DNA from: Bradyrhizobium sp.
GTDB taxonomy: Bacteria > Pseudomonadota > Alphaproteobacteria > Rhizobiales > Beijerinckiaceae
DNA: 64,000 nt
Reading direction: 5' to 3'
Assembly: GCA_004799435.1 (NCBI GenBank)
Contig: SSMV01000025.1
Span: forward strand, 42,959 to 106,958
Shown: positions 41,910 through 51,798 of the stretch, piece after piece
Layout: the number at the start of each line of letters is the position of its first letter
Position numbering within the stretch: the stretch's first letter is position 1
Made by a program: the position numbers and the translations under genes
The notes under the pieces: model-generated
Databases searched by the model: none
Seen by the model: the letters and a program-made list of their open reading frames with translations, nothing else
What the model was told of the DNA's origin: nothing

Positions 41910-42539
41910 CTAAGGCTCGGGGCTGCGCGCGGCGGATTTTCTCTCGGCGATTTTCTTTTCCCGCCTGAACTGGAAGGCGCGCCGCTGCTTCGTGATCTCG
42001 TACAGCACGATGCCGGAGCAGGTCCCCAGATTGAGGCTCTCAATAATTCCGAACATCGGGACGTTGATGCAGAACGCGCTTCTTTCGACGGCGGATTGGC
42101 TGATCCCGGCCCCTTCGGTTCCAAACCAGACCGCGAGCTTTTTATACGGCGTGTAGTCGTGTTCGTGAAGCACCACGTTCTTGCGCCCCTTCAGATGCGG
42201 CGAGGTGACAGCCGAAACAAAGCCGTTCTTCTCCAGGTGGTCGAGACATGCGTTCGTGTCCTCGAAGGTCTTCACGAAGCTCCACTTTATGGCCGAAGCG
42301 GATATGGCGCCGAGCTTCCGCTTCGCACGCATGTCTTGCCGGTCGTCCGGCAACAGCTTTCGATTTGTGACGACATAGGCCTTCTCGACGCCGAGCGCGT
42401 TTACGTTGCGAATGATGACGCCGACATTCCCCAGATCGCTGGGGTTCTCGATAACCGCGATCAGGTTTTTGCACCGAAAGTCTTTGATCCTGTCGGCCCG
42501 CGCCCGGACGGTCGGTTTCGATTTTCGCTGGTCGTCCAT
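41910..42539 (-). CDS. TrmH/SpoU-family RNA 2'-O-methyltransferase
   Basis: NLIAVIENPSDLGNVGVIIRNVNALGVEKAYVV; VWFGTEGAGISQSAVE; IPMFGIIESLNLGTCSGIVLYE-type SPOUT motifs. Confidence 0.88.
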   Translation of the reverse strand: MDDQRKSKPTVRARADRIKDFRCKNLIAVIENPSDLGNVGVIIRNVNALGVEKAYVVTNRKLLPDDRQDMRAKRKLGAISASAIKWSFVKTFEDTNACLDHLEKNGFVSAVTSPHLKGRKNVVLHEHDYTPYKKLAVWFGTEGAGISQSAVERSAFCINVPMFGIIESLNLGTCSGIVLYEITKQRRAFQFRREKKIAERKSAARSPEP

Positions 42540-42611
42540 GAGCGATCCCGGGCGCTGCGCCAAAATTGAAAGATCAAACGGCCGCCGTGACCGCCGGCCG
42601 CCGACGGGGTG

Positions 42612-42687
42612 TGGTGGGCCGGGCAGGACTCGAACCTGCAACCAGACCGTTATGAGCGGCCGGCTCTAACCATTGAGCTACCGGCCC
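42612..42687 (-). tRNA. tRNA-Ile2 (anticodon CAT, expected lysidine-modified)
   Basis: Reverse complement GGGCCGGTAGCTCAATGGTTAGAGCCGGCCGCTCATAACGGTCTGGTTGCAGGTTCGAGTCCTGCCCGGCCCACCA folds as a cloverleaf; CTCATAA loop; encoded CCA. Confidence 0.93.
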
Positions 42688-42852
42688 TGTCAGGGCGACG
42701 GGGCAGGATTAACCTCATTCCCACGATGGAGGCAATCAGCGGCGGGGCGAGGCCGCCGCAACTTCGCCATTGATTTCGTTTCACTGGCGCCGGCGCTATG
42801 CTAGGCGATCCTCGGCGCATTGGCTCGGCGCCGCCTCGGACGTTAGGAGACC

Positions 42853-43587
42853 ATGTCGGCCCCCGCAACCAGAGCGGATTGGGCGGCCCCGCGGCGCGGC
42901 TTCAGGCGCGACGCGCCCTCGCCCCCCAGCCAGGACGACCGCCGCCGGCGGGCTTTCGTCGCGGCGGCGCGCCATTCACGGCTGGTCCGCATATTGCGAT
43001 TCGTCGCGCCGACGGCGGCGCTCGTCGCCATCGCCGCGATGATCCTCTTTGCCCTGTTCAATCCGTTTCGCCGCCAGGTCGGCGATCTGAGCGTCGGCGA
43101 ACTCAGCGTCGACGGCACGAAAATCGTCATGAACCATCCCCGCCTGACCGGCGCCCGGCGCGACGGGCAAGGCTATGTCGTCAACGCCGCCAAGGCGATC
43201 CAGGACATTACGCATCCCGCCACCGTCGAGCTCATAGAGATCGACGGCGATGTCGCGATGGCCGACAATAGCCGCCTGCGCATTACGGCCGCGACCGGCG
43301 TCTATGACAGCGTGCGCCAATTGCTGACGCTGTCGAAAAATGTGCATCTGCGCAGCCCGAATTACGACGTGACGCTGTCAAGCGCCGATGTCGATTTCAA
43401 AGGCGGCCTCTACAACACCAACGAGCCGGTGTCGGTCGTCACTGACAATGGCGCGACGATCCGCGCCGATTCGGCTTCGGCGCGCGACAATGGCGGCGAG
43501 CTGACCTTTATCGGCCATGTTCATTCCACTTTCGCCGGCGATGCGGACGCGCCCTCGCTCAGCGACTTGAAAGGCCCAGCCAAATGA
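42853..43587 (+). CDS. lptC: LPS export ABC transporter periplasmic protein LptC
   Basis: N-terminal TM; FNPFRRQVGDLSVGELSVDGTKIVMNHPRLTG; upstream of lptA and lptB. Confidence 0.88.
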   Translation: MSAPATRADWAAPRRGFRRDAPSPPSQDDRRRRAFVAAARHSRLVRILRFVAPTAALVAIAAMILFALFNPFRRQVGDLSVGELSVDGTKIVMNHPRLTGARRDGQGYVVNAAKAIQDITHPATVELIEIDGDVAMADNSRLRITAATGVYDSVRQLLTLSKNVHLRSPNYDVTLSSADVDFKGGLYNTNEPVSVVTDNGATIRADSASARDNGGELTFIGHVHSTFAGDADAPSLSDLKGPAK

Positions 43588-44204
43588 CCGCCCGCTGTCG
43601 AAGCGTTCTCGCCCTCGCTTTGGCCCTCCTGGCGGCAGGGCCGGCCGTCGCCGCGACCAAGGACCTGGGCACGCCGCTCTTGCCCGGCGCGGGTTCGAAA
43701 CAGCCGGTTTCTGTCGAGGCTGACAAGCTCGTCTATTTCGACAAGGAGCAGAAGGCCGTCTATTCCGGCAATGTCGTCGTCATCCAGGGCGACACCAAAA
43801 TGACCTGCTCGATGATGACGATCTTCATGGAAAAAGGCGCGACGGCCGCAGACGCGTCCCAGCCGGCGCCCGCCGCCACGCCCGCCGCGACTCCGGCTTC
43901 GGGCGCGGCGCCCAGCGCCTCCTCGAGCCACGTCAGACATCTCGACGCCGCCGGGCCGGTGACCGTCATATCCAAGACCCAGGTCGCGACGGCCGATCGC
44001 GGCGCCTATGACAAGGCGCAAAACAAGGTCTGGCTGATCGGCAATGTGACGCTGAGCGATGGCGGCAATGTCACCAAGGGCGACAAGCTCACCTATGATC
44101 TGACAACCGGCCAGGCGACGATCGACACCGGCGCCGCCGGACGGGTGAAAGGCCTGTTCGTTCCCGGTTCAAGCCCCGATGACAAAAACGCGACGCCGAA
44201 GTAG
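43584..44204 (+). CDS. lptA: LptA/OstA family LPS transport protein
   Basis: QPVSVEADKLVYFDKEQKAVYSGNVVVIQGDTKMTCSMM; VWLIGNVTLSDGGNVTKGDKLTYDLTTGQATID; ATGA overlap with lptC. Confidence 0.92.
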   Translation: MTARCRSVLALALALLAAGPAVAATKDLGTPLLPGAGSKQPVSVEADKLVYFDKEQKAVYSGNVVVIQGDTKMTCSMMTIFMEKGATAADASQPAPAATPAATPASGAAPSASSSHVRHLDAAGPVTVISKTQVATADRGAYDKAQNKVWLIGNVTLSDGGNVTKGDKLTYDLTTGQATIDTGAAGRVKGLFVPGSSPDDKNATPK

Positions 44205-44271
44205 ACATGGCGCCACCGTTTCCGCTTCGGACGCTCGCCACGGGCGGCCGCCGCGCTTGGATCGCTGAGAC

Positions 44272-45078
44272 TTGAGCGAAGCTCCCTCGGTATTGAGACG
44301 CGCGCGACCCCGCGTCGCCGCCGCGCCGGCCGTCGAGGCGGAAGCCGCGCCGGGCGACGGCTATCTCGCGGTCCATAACCTCGGCAAGAGCTACGGCGCC
44401 CGGGCGGTCGTGCAGGACGTGACCCTCTATGTGCGGCGCGGCGAGGCGGTCGGCCTGCTCGGCCCCAACGGCGCCGGCAAAACGACGGTCTTCTACATGA
44501 TCACCGGGCTGGTCAGGCCCGACAAGGGCGTGATCGAGCTCGACGGCTTTCCGGTCACCGGCCTGCCGATGTATCAGCGCGCCAGGCTCGGCATCGGCTA
44601 TCTGCCTCAGGAGGCCTCGATCTTTCGCGGCCTCAATGTCGAAGACAATATTCGCGCGGTGCTGGAAGTCACCGAGCCGGATCGCAAGGCGCGCGAGGCG
44701 ATGCTCGATTCCTTGCTCGAAGAGTTCGACATCGCGCGGTTGCGCAAGGCGCCCTCGATCGCGCTGTCGGGCGGCGAGCGGCGACGTTGCGAAATCGCCC
44801 GCGCGCTTGCCGGCAAGCCCTCGTTCATGCTGCTCGACGAGCCCTTCGCCGGCATCGATCCGATCGCGGTTGGCGATATTCAGGATCTGGTGCGCCATCT
44901 CAAGGGTCGCGGCATCGGCGTGCTGATCACCGATCACAATGTTCGCGAGACGCTCGGTCTGATCGACCGCGCCTATATCATCCACAGCGGTCACGTCCTG
45001 ACCGAAGGGCCGCCGGACGAGATCGTCAACCATCCCGACGTGCGCCGTTATTATCTGGGCGAAGATTTTCGGATGTGA
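44272..45078 (+). CDS. lptB: LPS export ABC transporter ATP-binding protein LptB
   Basis: GEAVGLLGPNGAGKTTVFYMITGLVRPDKG; GYLPQEASIFRGLNVEDNI; LSGGERRRCEIARAL; TTG start. Confidence 0.97.
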   Translation: MSEAPSVLRRARPRVAAAPAVEAEAAPGDGYLAVHNLGKSYGARAVVQDVTLYVRRGEAVGLLGPNGAGKTTVFYMITGLVRPDKGVIELDGFPVTGLPMYQRARLGIGYLPQEASIFRGLNVEDNIRAVLEVTEPDRKAREAMLDSLLEEFDIARLRKAPSIALSGGERRRCEIARALAGKPSFMLLDEPFAGIDPIAVGDIQDLVRHLKGRGIGVLITDHNVRETLGLIDRAYIIHSGHVLTEGPPDEIVNHPDVRRYYLGEDFRM

Positions 45079-45109
45079 GGGGGTCGTCCGGAGGACGGCG
45101 ATGCGCTCT

Positions 45110-45439
45110 TCACTCGTCTTCGCCGAAGCGGTCGGCGACCAAGGCCTCGAGCGCGTCGAGCGCCTCCCGCGCCTGATCGCCCAGCGCCGACACCGTAATC
45201 GTCGAGCCGACCCCGGCGCCGAGCATGAGAATGCCCATGATCGAATCGCCGCCAACGGTCTCGCCGCAGCGGGTCACTTTAATCTGCGCGTCGAAGCGCT
45301 CGACGCATTGAACGAACTTCGCGGTGGCGCGCGCATGCAGGCCCTTGCGATTGACGATCGGCATGTCGCGCACAAGCGCTCCTGCCATGACCGGCGGCGG
45401 CGGACATTCGTCCTCCTGTTGCGCCGGCGGTTCGCTCAT
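45110..45439 (-). CDS. HPr-family phosphocarrier protein
   Basis: PIVNRKGLHARATAKFVQCVERFDAQIKVTRCGETVGGDSIMGILMLGAGVGSTI. Confidence 0.95.
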   Translation of the reverse strand: MSEPPAQQEDECPPPPVMAGALVRDMPIVNRKGLHARATAKFVQCVERFDAQIKVTRCGETVGGDSIMGILMLGAGVGSTITVSALGDQAREALDALEALVADRFGEDE

Positions 45440-45837
45440 TTCCCCGCCAGCACCTTGCTTGCGACGGTGATGTATTTGCGTCCCGCGTCGCGCGCTTCCA
45501 TCACAGCGTGATCGAGATCGGCGCTTTCGCGTAACGTCGCCAGCTTGATCAACATCGGCAGGTTGATGCCGCAGATCACTTCGATGCGGCCGCCCTCCAT
45601 CACCGATATCGCGAGGTTCGAAGGCGTGCCGCCGAACATGTCGGTGAGCAGCACGACGCCGCTGCCGTCCTGAACGCGCGAAACCGCACTGAGAATTTCC
45701 GCGCGCCTCTGCTCCATGTCGTCTTCGGGGCCGATCGTGATTGTTTCAAATCGCGATTGGGAACCGACGACGTGTTCAAGGGCGGCGCGAAATCCGGTAG
45801 CGAGCTGGCCATGCGTGACCAGAACCATTCCAATCAT
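45436..45837 (-). CDS. PTS EIIA (mannose-type) component
   Basis: MIGMVLVTHGQLATGFRAALEHVVG (active His); GSGVVLLTDMFGGTPSNLA. Confidence 0.95.
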   Translation of the reverse strand: MIGMVLVTHGQLATGFRAALEHVVGSQSRFETITIGPEDDMEQRRAEILSAVSRVQDGSGVVLLTDMFGGTPSNLAISVMEGGRIEVICGINLPMLIKLATLRESADLDHAVMEARDAGRKYITVASKVLAGK

Positions 45838-45957
45838 CAACGTTCCATCACTTCGCGCGCCGCTGCGCCGGCCAACGGCCCCGCACCCGCGGAAGGGCGT
45901 ATTTTTGTGCACTGCGGCGCATTGTTCAAGCAAAATTAGCAACGCGGGCCAGTTAAC

Positions 45958-46428
45958 TCATGTCTTGTTCTCCAAGACTTCTATGATGACCGCCGCCTGA
46001 TCGAGCGGTCCGAGCGCCGGGACAACGGCGAGGCGCGGCAGGCGCAGGCCGAGGATTTCGGTGAGGAGCTCGCCCTCGTCGGGCAGGCGGGCAGGCGCCG
46101 GTCCTTGGCGACCGGGGAGATCGACCACCAGCCGAATCACCGCCTCACGCTCGTGCGGGACCCGGATCACGCCCTGACCCCGGCGCTCGATCTGGCCGGC
46201 GAAGCCTGCGACGCCGCGCGCTACAAGACGGCCAGCTTCGGCGCGGACAAAGATCCGGTCGTCGCCGACAAGGGCGAAGAAAAACAAGCGATTTCTGGAC
46301 GTTGAGAGGAGTGCGAGGGCCAACGCGCTTTTTCCGGCGCCCGACGGTCCGCGCAACAATACCCCATTTTCGCCAACCAGCACGGCTGTCGCATGCAGCG
46401 CCGACCACCCCGGCGGCGTCGCGCTCAA
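45958..46428 (-). CDS. hprK: HPr kinase/phosphorylase (short alphaproteobacterial form)
   Basis: LHATAVLVGENGVLLRGPSGAGKSALALALL; LVGDDRIFVRAEAGRLVARG; TTG start overlapping the chvG stop. Confidence 0.92.
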   Translation of the reverse strand: MSATPPGWSALHATAVLVGENGVLLRGPSGAGKSALALALLSTSRNRLFFFALVGDDRIFVRAEAGRLVARGVAGFAGQIERRGQGVIRVPHEREAVIRLVVDLPGRQGPAPARLPDEGELLTEILGLRLPRLAVVPALGPLDQAAVIIEVLENKT

Positions 46429-48284
46429 GGGGCGATCGCCGGCAGGGCGATGACGAAGCGCGCCCCGGCGCCATGGCGGATTCTGTCGTTGTCCTCGTCC
46501 GGCGTCGCGGCGGCCTGTGCCGGGGCGGGGCGATTTTCCGCCCATAAGCGACCGCCATGGGCCTCGACGATCTGTCGCGAAATCGACAGGCCGAGGCCGG
46601 AGTTCTGGCCGAAACCCTGTTCCGGCCGGTCGGTGTAAAAGCGCTCGAAAATGCGCTCCAGCGCATGGGGCGGGATGCCCGGCCCGTCGTCGTCGACCAG
46701 AACCCGCACCTCGTCGCTCGCCAATTTGCTCGCCGGCCTCGGTTGGCCGGCGACCCGACGCAAGGTGATGCGCACCTCGCCGCCGGGCTCAGAGAACGAG
46801 CAAGCGTTGTCGATCAGATTGGTGACGATCTGGGCGAGACGGGAATCATGTCCCATCACGATGAAATCGGCCGAAGCGCGCGGCGACGCTCGCCGCTCCA
46901 CTGCAAGCTTCAGCGTCACGCCGTTGTTGCGCGACGAATCCTCGACCATCGCCACGACTGCCTTGACGATCTCGACGAGATCGACGGGCCGCGCCTCGCC
47001 GCGCGCCAGCTCGGCGTCGAGCCGCGAAGCGTCGGAAATGTCGCTGATCAGCCGGTCGAGCCGGCGCACGTCATGCTGCATGATGTCGAGTAGCCGCTCG
47101 CGCGAGCGCCCCGCCTCGACTTTAGGCAGCGTCTCGACGGCGCTGCGCAGCGAGGTCAGCGGATTTTTCAATTCATGCGCGACGTCGGCGGCGAAGCTCT
47201 CGATCGCATCGATGCGATTGTACAGAGCTTGCGTCATGTCGCGCAGCGCGCGCGACAAATGGCCGATCTCGTCGGAGCGAGCGGTAAAATCGGGAATCTG
47301 CTGGCGTGACTTAATGCCTCGCCTGACGCGTTCGGCCGCTTCGGCGAGCTTGCGCACCGGTTCGGCGATCGTGTGGGCGAGCGCCAGCGACAGGAGGAAC
47401 ATCACCGCTGCAAGCACCAGAAAGAAGCGCAGCAGCGCCCAGCGCTCCGAGGCGATCACCGAATCGATGTCGCCGCCTTGCGTCGACAGCAGCAACGCCC
47501 CGCGGATCGAACCGGCGGCGCCCTCGATCGGCGCCGCAACGGAAACAATGGTCTCGTCGACCGCGTCGACATTGACCGTCGTCGCCGTTTTGCCGTCCAG
47601 CGCGGTCGCCACCTCTGGCAGCGACTTGCCGTTGGTCGCCCATTCTTCGGCGGCGCGCCGCTTCTTGGCCGGCGTGAAGGAGCTGCGCAGATCGAGCCAC
47701 AGGCGCAGCCACCACGGCCGGCTTTTGCTTTCGCTGCCCGCCGCCTTGGCGCCCAGCGCGCCGCCGCGCTCGGACAAGGTGCTGGAATCGAGCAGCAGCA
47801 ATCCGTCGCGATCGTAGATGCGCGCGCGCGTGTGGGTCGGCGTGACGAGACGATGGAGGACCGGCCCGACGCGTTCGGGATTGATCGAGAATTCGATCGA
47901 CTCTTCGTCACTCTCATTGGACGCCGGCGCGGCGGCATGCTCGGAGGGCGCCGCCTGCAGCAGTTTTTCGGGGTCGACAGTGATCGTATCGGTCTCGACC
48001 GTCGCGGAAGCCGCGATCGCCGCCGAGATGATGCCGGCCTGGGTTGTCAGGCTCTGCGTTCGCGCGGCGATAATGTCGGCGCGAAACTGATTGAGCAGCA
48101 GGAATCCCGCCACCAGCACCAACAGCCCGCCGAGATTGAGCACGACGATGCGCCGCGTCAGCGACGAAGAAAAGCCGGAAAGCAGCGCGCGACCGAGCCG
48201 GCGCAGGCGCGTCCTGGTGCGCGAACGCCGCCATCTCGCGCCGGCGTCGGCGAATACGGGCTCGCTGTCGACTTCGCTGCTCAT
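46425..48284 (-). CDS. chvG: Two-component sensor histidine kinase ChvG
   Basis: FAADVAHELKNPLTSLRSAVETL H-box; DDDGPGIPPHALERIFERFYTDRPEQGFGQNSGLGLSISRQIV; followed by hprK/EIIA/HPr. Confidence 0.95.
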   Translation of the reverse strand: MSSEVDSEPVFADAGARWRRSRTRTRLRRLGRALLSGFSSSLTRRIVVLNLGGLLVLVAGFLLLNQFRADIIAARTQSLTTQAGIISAAIAASATVETDTITVDPEKLLQAAPSEHAAAPASNESDEESIEFSINPERVGPVLHRLVTPTHTRARIYDRDGLLLLDSSTLSERGGALGAKAAGSESKSRPWWLRLWLDLRSSFTPAKKRRAAEEWATNGKSLPEVATALDGKTATTVNVDAVDETIVSVAAPIEGAAGSIRGALLLSTQGGDIDSVIASERWALLRFFLVLAAVMFLLSLALAHTIAEPVRKLAEAAERVRRGIKSRQQIPDFTARSDEIGHLSRALRDMTQALYNRIDAIESFAADVAHELKNPLTSLRSAVETLPKVEAGRSRERLLDIMQHDVRRLDRLISDISDASRLDAELARGEARPVDLVEIVKAVVAMVEDSSRNNGVTLKLAVERRASPRASADFIVMGHDSRLAQIVTNLIDNACSFSEPGGEVRITLRRVAGQPRPASKLASDEVRVLVDDDGPGIPPHALERIFERFYTDRPEQGFGQNSGLGLSISRQIVEAHGGRLWAENRPAPAQAAATPDEDNDRIRHGAGARFVIALPAIAP

Positions 48285-48333
48285 CGCTTTGCGCGCCGGC
48301 GCTGGCGCCGCGTCTCGTTCTTCAGGCCTGGCG

Positions 48334-49032
48334 TCACGACTCCCGGAAGCGGTAGCCGACGCCGTATAGCGTTTCGATCATCTCGAATTCCGACTCGACG
48401 ATCTTGAACTTCTTGCGCAGCCGCTTGATGTGGCTGTCGATGGTGCGGTCGTCGACATAGACCTGATCGTCATAGGCGGCGTCCATCAACGCATTGCGGC
48501 TCTTGACGACGCCGGGACGGGTGGCCAGCGCCTGCAGGATAAGGAATTCGGTGACGGTCAGCGTCACCGGCTCATTATCCCAGGTGCAGGTGTGTCGCTC
48601 GGGATCCATCTTCAGCCGGCCGCGCTCGAGGATCTTGGCTTCGCTTTCCTTCTGCGTCGCCGCGTCCTTGGGGTTGGAGCGGCGCAGGATCGCTTTGACC
48701 CGCTCGACCAGTAGACGTTGCGAGAACGGTTTGCGGATGAAATCGTCGGCGCCCATTTTGAGCCCGAACAATTCGTCGATCTCTTCGTCCTTCGACGTCA
48801 GGAAGATCACCGGCATGTCGGATTTCTGGCGCAGGCGGCGCAAGAGCTCCATGCCGTCCATGCGCGGCATCTTGATGTCGAAGATCGCCAGATCGGGCGG
48901 ACTGGCCTTCAACCCGTCGAGCGCGCTGGCCCCGTCGGTGTAGGTTTGCACCCGGTAGCCTTCAGCCTCCAGCGATAGGGAGACCGAGGTGAGAATGTTG
49001 CGGTCGTCGTCGACCAGGGCGATCGTCGGCAT
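48334..49032 (-). CDS. chvI: Response regulator ChvI (OmpR family)
   Basis: [28 protein letters not shown]...[58 protein letters not shown]. Confidence 0.97.
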   Translation of the reverse strand: MPTIALVDDDRNILTSVSLSLEAEGYRVQTYTDGASALDGLKASPPDLAIFDIKMPRMDGMELLRRLRQKSDMPVIFLTSKDEEIDELFGLKMGADDFIRKPFSQRLLVERVKAILRRSNPKDAATQKESEAKILERGRLKMDPERHTCTWDNEPVTLTVTEFLILQALATRPGVVKSRNALMDAAYDDQVYVDDRTIDSHIKRLRKKFKIVESEFEMIETLYGVGYRFRES

Positions 49033-49220
49033 GATGCTCCTGTTTTCCGTTCGCTTCTGCGACGCGTCGACTCCTGGCCGGCGCTTCTCACATACCGGGG
49101 CGGCACAATAAGGCCTTTCGCGGCTGAAGTGTGGCGCTCCCGGGCCCGCTCAAAGGTTCGGAAGGCGGCCGCCCACGCGATATGCGCCTGTTCGGCTCTC
49201 AAAATAGACCCCTTTGCCGA

Positions 49221-50012
49221 ATGTTCAACTCCGCAGACGGCTTGACCGATCCCAGACGCCGCGCTTTCTCTCGCCCCGGCGAGGCGAAGGCGGAGAAAAT
49301 GACGGTCCAGCGCGAGCTTGAAGGGCGTCGCGCCGCGATCGCCGACGTCAAGCGATTGCTGCGCGCCGCGCGCGTCGCTGCGCTGGCGACGCTTGGCCGT
49401 CGGGGCGCGCCGCTGACCACATGGGTCGGCTGCGCCAGCGACTTTGACGGTTCGCCGCTCTTCCTGCTCTCGCAGCTCGCCGAGCATACCAGGAACCTCG
49501 CCGCCGATCGGCGCGGCTCGTTGCTGTTGGTCGATGCGCCCGGCCGCGGCGATCCGCTCAACCATCCGCGCGTGACGCTTGGCGGGACAATCCAGCCCCA
49601 TTTCGAGCCCTTGGCGCGTCCGCGCTATCTGCGACGCAATCCCAAAGCCAAGCTCTATGCCGCTTTCGCCGATTTCGCGATTTATCGGCTGAGCGTCGAG
49701 ACGGTGCATTTCAACGGCGGCTTTGGCCGCGCCGCGCCGCTCGAGCCCGCCGATATTCTGAGCCCGCCCGGCGACGCCACGGCGCTCGCGGCGGCGGAGG
49801 AAAAATTGCTCGCGGAGATCAACGCGCCCAAAGGGGCGATCACGGCTTGGCGAGCCTCTCGCCGGCCAGCATGGCGGGCGGTCGGGCTCGATGTCGAAGG
49901 CCTCGATCTCGCCGCCGGCAAGGCGACGGCGCGGGTCGATTTTGCCGCGTCCGCCTTCGATCCTTCGAGCTGGCGCGAACGGCTCGTCGACGCTCTGGCG
50001 ACCGCGCCGTAA
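49221..50012 (+). CDS. HugZ/pyridoxamine 5'-phosphate oxidase-like protein with C-terminal DUF2470-like domain
   Basis: VKRLLRAARVAALATLGRRGAPLTTWVGCASDFDGSPLFLLSQLAEHTRNLAADRRGSLLL; C-terminal VGLDVEGLDLAAG. Confidence 0.85.
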   Translation: MFNSADGLTDPRRRAFSRPGEAKAEKMTVQRELEGRRAAIADVKRLLRAARVAALATLGRRGAPLTTWVGCASDFDGSPLFLLSQLAEHTRNLAADRRGSLLLVDAPGRGDPLNHPRVTLGGTIQPHFEPLARPRYLRRNPKAKLYAAFADFAIYRLSVETVHFNGGFGRAAPLEPADILSPPGDATALAAAEEKLLAEINAPKGAITAWRASRRPAWRAVGLDVEGLDLAAGKATARVDFAASAFDPSSWRERLVDALATAP

Positions 50013-50016
50013 CCGC

Positions 50017-51798
50017 TCAACTCGCCGACAGACGGCGGCTCTCGACCGCCACCCGCCAGGCGTCGAGATCGGATAGCATCGCGCGGGTCGCCGCCTCCGC
50101 CGCGCCGCGCAGCGAGCGCAGATCGAGCGATTCCGACATGCGCGCCTTGAGCGCGCGCAATTGCTCGGCGGTACGACGCGAACGGCGCGCGAGATCCTCG
50201 TAGTCGCCAAACAGCCTGACGCCATAGGACGCCGTCGCGGCGGCGGGAAGAAAGATCGCCGCCGCCAGACCCCAGGATTCGAAGCTTTCGAGCCCGTTGG
50301 GATCGACGACATGCGCGACGAGATAAGCGACATTATTGGCGAGGGAGGCCAGCAGCAGCCCGAGGCCGATCCCCTCGTAGACGCGGTCGCGCCGCTCGAG
50401 CCGTTCGGCGTTGTGCAGATGATAGGCGAGTTGCTCGTCGACCAGCGCGGCAAGAATATCGCGGATCTCGCCCAGCAGATCGGCGAGTTCGCCGCTGAAC
50501 AGCGGCAGCTCGCGCGTGATCGCGCGGGCATACCAGCCGGGCCAGGCCGCCTGGGTCGGCTTGAGATGGGCCGGCCGCGCCCCCAATAACCAGGTCGGCG
50601 CAACGACCCGCAGCCGCTCGGCGAGTTCGCGCGCCTCGAACCACTGACTGTGCCAGCGCCGGCGCGTCGCGTAGAACACCAATCCGCCGACCAATGCGAC
50701 CGTCACGAATTCAAAACCCGCCGCGGCGAAATGGAGCTCGCGGAAGCGAGCCGCTCCGGCGACGAGCGCGCTAGCGACCACCGTCACAGAAGAGCTGAAC
50801 AGAAACAGCAGGCGATAGCGCCCGGCGTTTCGCACCGCGACCTCCTCGGAGGCGAGCAGCGCTTCGGCATAGACCCGCGTAGCGTCTCGATTGGCGTTCG
50901 ATTCGGTGACCGCCGCGCTGACGCGCGGCCAATGCGCGCGGGGCTGATCGAAATCGCGACCGTCGAAAACACGGCTCGCTCGCCGGCTGGCGGTTGCGCC
51001 GAGACGGCAATTGAGAAACTCGGTCAGTTCGGCGCGTTCGCTCGTCGATGACGGCGGCGCGACGAGGCGGGCGATCAGCGTCGCCAGCGTCGGCTCGAGC
51101 GGGCAGGGCGGAATGTCGAGCGTGCGGCGCACGGCGCTCTCGTCGGCGCTCGCTTCGGCCCAGAGCAGGCGGGCAGCGCCATTCTCGGGGTCGACGATAA
51201 TGATTGGCGCGCCGCGCCGCGCGGCTTCCTCAACGATCTGGCCGGTGCCGCCGCGCCCGTCGGCCGGCTTGCCGTCCCATACCGCGATCAGAATGTCCGA
51301 GAGCGCGAGCATCGTCAGCCCGGCCGCCTCGAAGGCGATCGGCAAACGCTCCGCCAGGGATTGCGCGGCGTCGCCCGCCAGCGGCAGCACGAGGCGGGCG
51401 CGGGCGCGTGCGAGCAGCGTGTCGAATTCGCCGTTCGATTGCGCGTCGGCGAAACTCCTCTTGTAAAGCGCCGGCGCGCAGGGAAGCGCGACGTCGAGCG
51501 CGAAGCCGGCCGACAGGGCGGCCTGGGCGGCCAGGCGATCGGCGCCCTCGGCAAGCGCCGAGACGAGGGTGACGATCGGCGCTTCGTCGCTGAAATTTTG
51601 TTTCACGCCTGCGTCGACCGCGGCCAGGCCCGCAGCGACCTTGGCGCAGATTTGATCGAGCGCTTTGCCGACCGCCGCGATGTCGAAAACCCGCAGCGCC
51701 CCTGGGCCGGCTTCGCCCTCGGCCGGGGCGCGGCGCAGGCGATGGCCGGTGACGCCAAGCGTCAGCGCCAATCGAGGCTTAGGCGGATGGCGGATCAT
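50017..51798 (-). CDS. SLOG-like nucleotide-sensor domain fused to a 2TM SLATT-like membrane module
   Basis: GVTGHRLRR; TLVSALAEGADRLAAQAAL; LALSDILIAVWDGKPADGRGGTGQIVEEAARRGAPIIIVD; two TM hairpins; VDEQLAYHLHNAERLERRD; C-terminal DLDAWRVAVESR. Confidence 0.8.
   Translation of the reverse strand: MIRHPPKPRLALTLGVTGHRLRRAPAEGEAGPGALRVFDIAAVGKALDQICAKVAAGLAAVDAGVKQNFSDEAPIVTLVSALAEGADRLAAQAALSAGFALDVALPCAPALYKRSFADAQSNGEFDTLLARARARLVLPLAGDAAQSLAERLPIAFEAAGLTMLALSDILIAVWDGKPADGRGGTGQIVEEAARRGAPIIIVDPENGAARLLWAEASADESAVRRTLDIPPCPLEPTLATLIARLVAPPSSTSERAELTEFLNCRLGATASRRASRVFDGRDFDQPRAHWPRVSAAVTESNANRDATRVYAEALLASEEVAVRNAGRYRLLFLFSSSVTVVASALVAGAARFRELHFAAAGFEFVTVALVGGLVFYATRRRWHSQWFEARELAERLRVVAPTWLLGARPAHLKPTQAAWPGWYARAITRELPLFSGELADLLGEIRDILAALVDEQLAYHLHNAERLERRDRVYEGIGLGLLLASLANNVAYLVAHVVDPNGLESFESWGLAAAIFLPAAATASYGVRLFGDYEDLARRSRRTAEQLRALKARMSESLDLRSLRGAAEAATRAMLSDLDAWRVAVESRRLSAS

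Noticed and set aside
41880-42690. Integrated island with att-like repeat at tRNA-Ile2
   Set aside because: No duplicated tRNA 3' end or integrase found; only compositional suspicion remains.
48909-50603. 564-aa minus-strand ORF spanning chvI, the HugZ gene and the SLOG gene
   Set aside because: Out of frame with all supported genes and crosses several of them; not a real gene.
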